From contig NZ_NPGA01000003.1 in NCBI RefSeq assembly GCF_002259485.1, positions 124,001 to 188,000 of the forward strand: 64,000 nucleotides of DNA, in the 5' to 3' direction. The stretch's first letter is position 1; every line of letters begins with the position of its first letter. The notes below the pieces were generated by a model. It did not search any database, had not been told where the DNA came from, and saw nothing but the letters and a program-made list of their open reading frames with translations. Origin of the DNA: Rhodococcus sp. 14-1411-2a (GTDB lineage Bacteria; Actinomycetota; Actinomycetes; Mycobacteriales; Mycobacteriaceae). Made by a program: the position numbers and the translations under genes. Positions 56,999 to 64,000 of the stretch are shown here, in pieces.

Positions 56999-59900
56999 TG
57001 GGCGTTGAGTCGACGATGACGGACAGCGAGCAGATCCGAGCTCTCGAATCGGTGCGGTTGAGCTGGGCACCGACCCCCGACGACGTGTGGCGTTCGCAGT
57101 CGAACGTGCACGTGCCGGGAATGCACGAACGAGTGTTCCTCGAAGTGATGAATGCCTACGACGACGCGGACGCCTCCGACGACGCCAGTCCGCTCGGGGT
57201 CGTCGTGCGCGGCCCGGCTGGTTCGGGCAAGACGCACCTGCTCGGCCAGGTGCGCGAAGAAGTGCAGCTCAAGGGCGGCTACTTCTTCCTGATCAGGTTG
57301 CTCGACGCTGCCGGATTCTGGCGCTCGACGCTGATGGGGATGCTCGACGACCTGATGCGTCCGTCCGGTCGTGGATCGGACAGCCAGCTCGGGCTGTTGC
57401 TCCGACGCCTGTGCGAGATCGGCGAGATCGGCGACGATCAACGCGCAAAGATCATGGGCGAGAACATGATCGACGCCGAGACGCTCGATGCCTTCGTCAC
57501 TGCGGTGTACAAGGTCCACCCCCGTCACCGCCGGACGTCGCAGCACACGCTGCGCGCACTCGTGCTGTCCATCGCCCCCGACTCGGCAGTTCAGGATCTG
57601 GGTGACGCATACCTGCAATCGATCGACGACGTCGATCCGGACGAGTTCTCTGCCTGGGGCATCCGTCGGGCCGAACTCGGCCATCAGGGCATCGCCGAGA
57701 ACATCTCGCGTCTGCTTGCCATCACCGGTCCGACGATTCTCGCGATCGACCAGATCGACACACTCGTGGCGCAGTCTCGTACCGGATCGGATCAGGAGTT
57801 CGCCGACGCTCAGGAAGACAAGGTCGTCGAGCAACTCGCGCACGGCTTGATGTCGTTGCGCGAGACCCTCCCCCGCACTGCCTCGGTACTTTCTGCGCTG
57901 TCGAGTGCCTGGGAACTGATCGCCGCCCGCGGAGTCGCGCCGATGCGTGACCGCTTCCGCGTCACTCAGTCGCTCAAACCGATTCCATCGTCGGACATCG
58001 GACGCCTCCTTCTCGGACGACGTCTGGCAGCGTGCTTCCTCGAAGCCGGGTTCACTCCGCCGCACCCCACGTGGCCGGTCGCGCCCGACGCGTTCGAGCA
58101 GGCCCCCGATTTCACTCCGCGCCAGCTGCTCATCGCCGTCGATCGCCACATCAGGCACTGCCTCGACGCCGGCGTTGCGTCGGAGTTGGCGAGCTTCACC
58201 GACAGGTCGGGTCCGGCCGATGCGCCGGATCTACCCACGGCGCGGGTCAACGAACTCGACGCGCTCGACGATCGCTACAAGCAACTTCGCGAGCAGGTCG
58301 ACGTCTCGATTCCGCTCCGACCCGACAGCGAGGACTCGATCGTTCCCGCACTGCTGTCCGCGGGCCTGACCGCGTGGATTCACGAGCATCAGTCGTCCGA
58401 CGACAGCCTGGCCCAGGATCCGCCGCCGAGCGGCAAGCCCGCGCTGCACGCTCGCCTGCGCCACACCGTCGACACCGATACCGACGACGAAGAGCACTGG
58501 TGCTTCCGTGCGGTCACGTCCGGTAACGCCCGCGCCGCGCTGGCCCGCGTCGAGCGCGCAGTGACGACGGCGGGTCTGCGGATAGACATGCCGAGGCGTC
58601 GGCTGATCCTGATCAGAAACGATCCGTGGCCCAACGGAGCGAAAACCGAGCAGACCATCGCGGCCCTGCGCCGCGCCGGAGGCATCGTGGTGCCCTTCGG
58701 CGACGAGGACCGCAGGGCTCTGGCGGCGTTGTCGATCCTGTTGACCGAGAACTCCCCCGCACTCACGTCCTGGCTGCTCGCACGCAAGCCGGCGCACGAT
58801 GTCGAATTGTTCCGGGCGGTGCTGCCCGCTGTCAGTGTCGTCGACGACGACACCGCCCTCATCGAACCCGAGACGCCGAGCGTCGCAGCGCAGCCCGCGT
58901 CGCCGCGGCGACCGTCCATCGTGGTCGGTGCCGAACTCAGCACTGGTGCGGACGTCGCCGTTCCACTCGAAGCGTTACGCAAGCACACTGCGATCTTCGC
59001 GGGCTCCGGTTCGGGCAAGACGGTGCTGATTCGTCGCCTGGTGGAAGAGTGTGCCCTGCAGGGAGTTTCGGCGATCGTGCTCGACGTCAACAACGACCTG
59101 GCTCGACTCGGCACCGCATGGCCGGAGGACGAGCGGACGTGGCCACCGGGGGACGAAGCGAAGGCGACCGCGTACCTGCGCGACACCGACGTCGTGGTCT
59201 GGACGCCCCGCAAGTCCTCGGGTCGGCCGCTGAGCTTCCAGCCACTTCCCGACTTCGTCAGCGTCCTCGGCGACGCCGACGAGTTCGAGGCGTCCGTCGA
59301 GTCCGCACTGGCCTCACTCGAACCGGCTGCGGGCGTTCTGGGCACTTCACAAAAGTCCAAACACGGTCGGGCCGTGTTGAAGTCAGCGCTCGACCTGTTC
59401 GGTCGACGGCCACAGGGCGGGGACCTGACCGCCTTCATCGACCTGTTGGAAGAGTTCCCCGAGGACGCCAGCGAGATGCGCGATGCGGTGCGCATCGCGG
59501 CCGGACTGGCCGAGAATCTCAAGGCCGCCGCCGCGAACGATCCGATGTTCGCGGGAGCGGGTACCCCGGTCGATCCCGCTGTTCTGCTGACTCCGGCAGA
59601 GGGCAAGAAGGCCAGGGTCTCGGTGATCAACCTCGCCGGCCTGACCACCGACGAGCAGAAACAGAGCTTCGTCAACCAGCTGCAGATGGGTTTGTTCGCC
59701 TGGATAAAGAAGAACCCTGCGGGCGACCGGCCGCTGGGTGGGCTGTTCGTGATGGACGAGGCGCAGAACTTCGCGCCCTCGGACAGGACGACCGCTGCGA
59801 CACACAGCACTCTCGCTCTGGCATCGCAGGCACGCAAGTACGGGCTCGGTCTGGTGTTCGCCACCCAGGCCCCGAAAGGCCTGCACAATCGAATCGCCGG

Positions 59901-60141
59901 CAATGCGTCCACTCAGTTCTACGGCCTGCTCAACAGTCCCTCGCAGGTCGAGGCAGCCAAAGAGATGGCGCGGGTGAAGGGTGGCTCGGTTCCCGACGTC
60001 GGACGCCTGCCTGCCGGTCAGTTCTACGCGGCCGTGGAGGGCGCAGAGTTTCGTCGTACGGCCACCCCGCTGTGCCTGTCCTACCATCCGAAGAGTCCGC
60101 CGACCGAGGAAGAGGTCATCGAGCTGGCGCGCCAGTCGTGA
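56995..60141 (+). CDS. Double-NTPase HerA/FtsK-like ATPase, third gene of the operon
   Basis: 1048 residues with two separate P-loop modules. The N-terminal AAA/STAND-like module has Walker A G73-PAGSGKT and Walker B around D252 (ILAIDQID). Residues about 430-640 are a linker domain (RRLILIRNDPWPNGAKTEQT). The C-terminal HerA-type module has Walker A G670-SGSGKT, Walker B D921-E922 (LFVMDEAQNFAPS), the QARKYGLGLVFATQAPKGL sensor and a hexameric arginine-finger-like region. HerA motors pump DNA and pair with nucleases. Confidence 0.85.
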   Translation: MMGVESTMTDSEQIRALESVRLSWAPTPDDVWRSQSNVHVPGMHERVFLEVMNAYDDADASDDASPLGVVVRGPAGSGKTHLLGQVREEVQLKGGYFFLIRLLDAAGFWRSTLMGMLDDLMRPSGRGSDSQLGLLLRRLCEIGEIGDDQRAKIMGENMIDAETLDAFVTAVYKVHPRHRRTSQHTLRALVLSIAPDSAVQDLGDAYLQSIDDVDPDEFSAWGIRRAELGHQGIAENISRLLAITGPTILAIDQIDTLVAQSRTGSDQEFADAQEDKVVEQLAHGLMSLRETLPRTASVLSALSSAWELIAARGVAPMRDRFRVTQSLKPIPSSDIGRLLLGRRLAACFLEAGFTPPHPTWPVAPDAFEQAPDFTPRQLLIAVDRHIRHCLDAGVASELASFTDRSGPADAPDLPTARVNELDALDDRYKQLREQVDVSIPLRPDSEDSIVPALLSAGLTAWIHEHQSSDDSLAQDPPPSGKPALHARLRHTVDTDTDDEEHWCFRAVTSGNARAALARVERAVTTAGLRIDMPRRRLILIRNDPWPNGAKTEQTIAALRRAGGIVVPFGDEDRRALAALSILLTENSPALTSWLLARKPAHDVELFRAVLPAVSVVDDDTALIEPETPSVAAQPASPRRPSIVVGAELSTGADVAVPLEALRKHTAIFAGSGSGKTVLIRRLVEECALQGVSAIVLDVNNDLARLGTAWPEDERTWPPGDEAKATAYLRDTDVVVWTPRKSSGRPLSFQPLPDFVSVLGDADEFEASVESALASLEPAAGVLGTSQKSKHGRAVLKSALDLFGRRPQGGDLTAFIDLLEEFPEDASEMRDAVRIAAGLAENLKAAAANDPMFAGAGTPVDPAVLLTPAEGKKARVSVINLAGLTTDEQKQSFVNQLQMGLFAWIKKNPAGDRPLGGLFVMDEAQNFAPSDRTTAATHSTLALASQARKYGLGLVFATQAPKGLHNRIAGNASTQFYGLLNSPSQVEAAKEMARVKGGSVPDVGRLPAGQFYAAVEGAEFRRTATPLCLSYHPKSPPTEEEVIELARQS

Positions 60142-60169
60142 CGCCCTCGACAGTGGCACACTGGATTCG

Positions 60170-61486
60170 ATGAAAACCCTCGCACGCGGGGAGAACTGCC
60201 CCGCTCCTGCCGGTCCTCTGACGGTGACGCTCGCGGCGTCGACCTCGGTCGATGTCTCCGCGCTGCTTCTGGGGCCGGACGGGCGGGTGCGTTCGGACGC
60301 GGACCTGGTGTTCTACAACCAGCCATCAGCCCCCGGTGTCGAGTATCGCCGTGCATCGACCGGGCACCTGCTGATGTTCGACGCCACCGCCGTCCCCGCC
60401 GGCGTCGATACCGTGGCCGTGGCGGCGTCTCTCGACGGAACGGGGCCGGCCACATTCGCGGCTGCGGGACCGACGGCGGTGACGGTGTCCGATGCGTCGA
60501 ACACAGCGCTGGTGGCATTCGCTGCCGATGCACTCGGAGACGAGAGCGCGCTGGTGTGTCTCGAGTTCTACCGCCGCGGCGAGCAGTGGAAGATCCGTGC
60601 CGTCGGCCAGGGTTATGCAGATGGCCTGGCGGGGTTGGCCACGGCCTTCGGCATCAGCATCGAAACGGACGAGCGACCGGTGCCCGCCGAGCCGTCCTCA
60701 CCCATCACCGATCCCACAGTGAATTCACCTGCTCGACAAGGAGTCCTGGCCATGAGAAGTGAATTGTTCACGCCCGCCCACGCCGAGGTTCCCGGCTCGG
60801 GCATACAGAAGCAGGGCAGCAAAATGTGCCGAATCGGGATGAACGGTGACGTGATGGCCCGGGCCGGTTCGATGGTCGCGTACCAGGGCGATCTCCGGTT
60901 CGAGGCGAAGGGCTCGGGTGGTATCGGCCGGGCGCTCAAGCAGGCGCTCTCGGGCGAGGGTGTCCCTCTGATGAAAGTCACAGGCCAGGGCGACTTCTTT
61001 CTCGCCAACGCAGCTCAGGACGTCCATCTGATCGACCTGGACGGGTCCGACGGTCTGACCATCAACGGTGCCAACGTTCTGGCTTTCGAGTCCACGCTGA
61101 GCTACGACGTCAAGCGTGTGCAGGGCGCTGCGGCAGGCGGTAACGCGGGCTTCTTCAACTGTGTTTTCACCGGCCGCGGACGGATCGCCATCACGACGGA
61201 CGGCATTCCGGTGGTGCTGAACGTCGATCAGCCCACATTCGCCGATCCGCAGGCTGCGGTTGCGTGGTCGTCCTCGTTGCAGACGAGAGTCAAAAAGAAC
61301 GATTCGTTCGGTCTCGGCACGCTGATCGGTCGATCGACCGGTGAGCGGTTCACCCTCGAGTTCGCGGGCCAAGGGTTTGTCGTCGTACAGCCGTCGGAGC
61401 AGCCGCCGGGCGGGATGATCGGTGGCAGCGGCAGTGGTGAGCAGGCCGGTGTGGGCGGCGCGCTCGGCGGCTTGTTGGGCAGATAG
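60170..61486 (+). CDS. TerD-domain and AIM24-domain fusion protein
   Basis: 438 residues. The N-terminal 165 residues are a TerD (tellurium-resistance/stress) domain: MKTLARGENCPAPAG start, LLLGPDGRVRSDADLVFYNQ and VCLEFYRRGEQWKIRAVGQGYADGLAGL. After a Pro/Ser linker, residues about 195-420 are an AIM24-type beta domain (GSKMCRIGMNGDVMARAG, GQGDFFLANAAQDVHLIDLD, FTLEFAGQGFVVVQPSEQPP). C-terminus is Gly-rich. 28 bases after the HerA-like gene, so probably the same transcript. Confidence 0.88.
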   Translation: MKTLARGENCPAPAGPLTVTLAASTSVDVSALLLGPDGRVRSDADLVFYNQPSAPGVEYRRASTGHLLMFDATAVPAGVDTVAVAASLDGTGPATFAAAGPTAVTVSDASNTALVAFAADALGDESALVCLEFYRRGEQWKIRAVGQGYADGLAGLATAFGISIETDERPVPAEPSSPITDPTVNSPARQGVLAMRSELFTPAHAEVPGSGIQKQGSKMCRIGMNGDVMARAGSMVAYQGDLRFEAKGSGGIGRALKQALSGEGVPLMKVTGQGDFFLANAAQDVHLIDLDGSDGLTINGANVLAFESTLSYDVKRVQGAAAGGNAGFFNCVFTGRGRIAITTDGIPVVLNVDQPTFADPQAAVAWSSSLQTRVKKNDSFGLGTLIGRSTGERFTLEFAGQGFVVVQPSEQPPGGMIGGSGSGEQAGVGGALGGLLGR

Positions 61487-61506
61487 GCTGCGCGGCCGGA
61501 ACACAG

Positions 61507-61539
61507 AAATGCCCGCTCCCAGGAAGGGAGCGGGCATTT
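61507..61539. terminator. Bidirectional terminator between the TerD fusion and rpsQ
   Basis: A perfect 14-bp stem (61507-61520 with 61526-61539) with a 5-base loop; both arms end in AAAT/ATTT so it can act in both directions between convergent genes. Confidence 0.93.
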
Positions 61540-61550
61540 GTGTGCAGGTA

Positions 61551-61829
61551 CTACTTGGCCTTTTCGAGAACCTCGACCAGTCGCCAGTGCTTCGTGGCGG
61601 ACAGCGGACGGGTCTCCATGAGCTGAACGCGATCGCCTACGCCGGCATCGCCCTTCTCGTCATGTGCCTTGACCTTGGTGGTGCGACGGATGATCTTGCT
61701 GTAGAGGGGGTGCTTGACCCTGTCCTCGAGCTCGACCACGATCGTCTTTTCCATCTTGTCGGATACGACGTAGCCGATCCGAACCTTACGGTTGTTGCGC
61801 TCTTCAGTCACAGTGTTTTCCTCGCTCAT
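61551..61829 (-). CDS. rpsQ: 30S ribosomal protein S17
   Basis: 92 residues: a 15-residue charged extension, then [20 protein letters not shown] and [20 protein letters not shown]. Overlaps rpmC by four bases. Last gene of the S10 block in this window. Confidence 0.97.
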   Translation of the reverse strand: MSEENTVTEERNNRKVRIGYVVSDKMEKTIVVELEDRVKHPLYSKIIRRTTKVKAHDEKGDAGVGDRVQLMETRPLSATKHWRLVEVLEKAK

Positions 61830-62071
61830 GCTGCGTCACCTGCTGTGTCCTCGGAAGGACCAGAGGCCAAGCCGAGCTCACGTTCACGAAGCACCGTGTA
61901 GATACGCGCGATTTCGTGGCGCACCACGCGCAGTCGACGGTTGTTGTCCAACTGGCCGGTAGCCATCTGGAAACGAAGGTTGAACAGCTCTTCCTTCGAC
62001 TCACGCAGCTTGGTGACCAGCTCTTCACCGGTGAGCTCGCGGAGCTCTGCGGCTGGGGTTCCGGTAGCCAT
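61826..62071 (-). CDS. rpmC: 50S ribosomal protein L29
   Basis: 81 residues with [20 protein letters not shown] and [15 protein letters not shown], ending in a short acidic extension. Start overlaps the rplP stop by one base. Confidence 0.97.
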   Translation of the reverse strand: MATGTPAAELRELTGEELVTKLRESKEELFNLRFQMATGQLDNNRRLRVVRHEIARIYTVLRERELGLASGPSEDTAGDAA

Positions 62072-62487
62072 CAGAACTGCTCCTCCCTGGTGATGATGCG
62101 TGCCTTGATGGGCAGCTTGTGGATGGCGCGAGTCAGTGCCTCACGCGCGATGGTCTCGTCGGGGTACGACAGCTCGAAGAGCACACGACCCGGCTTGACG
62201 TTGGCGATCCACCACTCGGGCGAACCCTTACCGGAACCCATGCGGGTCTCGGCAGGCTTCTTGGTGAGCGGGCGGTCCGGGAAGATGTTGATCCAGACCT
62301 TGCCGCCACGCTTGATGTGGCGAGTGATCGCGATACGAGCGGACTCGATCTGACGGTTGGTGATGTAGGCGGGCTCGAGAGCCTGGATGCCGTAGTCACC
62401 GAATGTCACCTGAGTTCCGCCCTTGGCGGCACCCGAACGCTTCGGGTGGTGCTGCTTGCGGTGCTTGACCCGGCGGGGGATCAACAT
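62071..62487 (-). CDS. rplP: 50S ribosomal protein L16
   Basis: 138 residues, [20 protein letters not shown] start and [20 protein letters not shown], standard length. Confidence 0.97.
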   Translation of the reverse strand: MLIPRRVKHRKQHHPKRSGAAKGGTQVTFGDYGIQALEPAYITNRQIESARIAITRHIKRGGKVWINIFPDRPLTKKPAETRMGSGKGSPEWWIANVKPGRVLFELSYPDETIAREALTRAIHKLPIKARIITREEQF

Positions 62488-62490
62488 GCG

Positions 62491-63718
<1,228 letters not shown>

Positions 63719-63722
<4 letters not shown>

Positions 63723-64000
63723 CGCCTCTTCGCCTTCCGGTCGTCCTTGATGTGACCCTTGAACGTGCGGGTCGGTGCGAATTCCCCGAGCTTGTGGCCG
63801 ACCATGGAGTCGGACACGAACACCGGCACGTGCTTGCGACCGTCGTGGACGGCGAAAGTGTGACCGATGAAGTCGGGCAGGATTGTCGATCGACGGGACC
63901 AGGTCTTGATGACCTGCTTGGTTCCCTTGTCGTTCTGGACGTCAACCTTCGCGAGGAGGTGATCGTCTACGAACGGGCCTTTCTTCAGGCTGCGTGGCAT
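63719..64000 (-). CDS. rpsS: 30S ribosomal protein S19
   Basis: 93 residues, complete: its ATG occupies the last three bases of the window. [20 protein letters not shown] start and [20 protein letters not shown] ending. The rest of the S10 operon (rplB, rplW, rplD, rplC, rpsJ) is expected just beyond the edge. Confidence 0.97.

Noticed and set aside
58389..59912. 507-codon minus-strand frame inside the HerA-like gene
   Set aside because: Ser/Arg/Ala-rich antisense frame; the plus strand has clear Walker motifs.
41885..61486. Integrase, transposase or attachment sites flanking the cargo blocks
   Set aside because: I looked for recombinase genes and flanking direct repeats at the cargo edges and saw none, so no mobile element is reported.

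Overview
The window reads as one contiguous piece of a high-GC actinobacterial chromosome from the mycolate-containing Mycobacteriales. The best guess is a Rhodococcus-type Nocardiaceae genome. The support is a WhiB3-like regulator beside a His-tailed GroEL1, an ESX-4 type VII secretion (T7SS) locus, luciferase-like (LLM) oxidoreductases, and gene order that follows the Mycobacterium tuberculosis Rv3415c-Rv3462c stretch and its S10/spc ribosomal clusters. The genus is an inference. No tRNA, rRNA, CRISPR array, insertion sequence or prophage was seen.

Left part (1-21.6 kb). The first codons of a probable sigD, an Rv3415c-like protein and whiB3 come first. groES-groEL1 follow under a promoter that overlaps a CIRCE (HrcA) operator. 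A membrane-anchored Hsp70-like protein points toward a long minus-strand housekeeping cluster (glmS, nnrE/nnrD fusion, alr, an alpha/beta hydrolase, tsaE, tsaB, rimI, tsaD) for amino-sugar and D-alanine supply to the wall, NAD(P)HX repair and tRNA t6A synthesis. Next come a hydrolase-like protein lacking its nucleophile, an unrecognised three-gene operon with T7SS-substrate features, an LLM oxidoreductase, glmM and rplM-rpsI.

Middle (21.8-36.8 kb). This is a full ESX-4 locus. On the minus strand it has eccC, an Rv3446c-family protein, esxU and esxT. eccD-mycP are on plus, eccB on minus and eccE on plus. Unlike M. tuberculosis ESX-4, it carries eccE. EccD has an in-frame triple 33-nt repeat inside its ubiquitin-like domain.

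Right part (36.8-64 kb). The ribosomal superoperon runs right to left: rpsS-rplV-rpsC-rplP-rpmC-rpsQ / rplN-rplX-rplE-rpsN / rpsH-rplF-rplR-rpsE-rpmD-rplO / secY-adk-mapA / infA-rpmJ-rpsM-rpsK-rpsD-rpoA-rplQ / truA. Plus-strand cargo interrupts it three times. (1) A family-2 glycosyltransferase lies between mapA and infA. (2) A 5-kb island lies between rpsN and rpsH. It holds two small WXG/EspC-like proteins, a polymorphic toxin ending in a colicin E3-type 16S rRNase domain, its likely immunity protein, and a glutamine-synthetase-like ligase paired with a C39-like cysteine peptidase. (3) A 6-kb island lies between rplN and rpsQ. It holds a tightly overlapping three-gene operon (DUF559 nuclease, double winged-helix protein, double-NTPase HerA-like protein) and a TerD-AIM24 fusion. 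The last two cargo blocks end at strong bidirectional terminators, and similar TACACT-type promoters restart the ribosomal genes beyond them.

The two most interesting systems are the T7SS-linked E3-like toxin/immunity island and the DUF559-wHTH-HerA operon, a candidate defence or DNA-processing system. Start codons were chosen by eye from Shine-Dalgarno sequences, overlaps with the upstream gene, and family N-termini.
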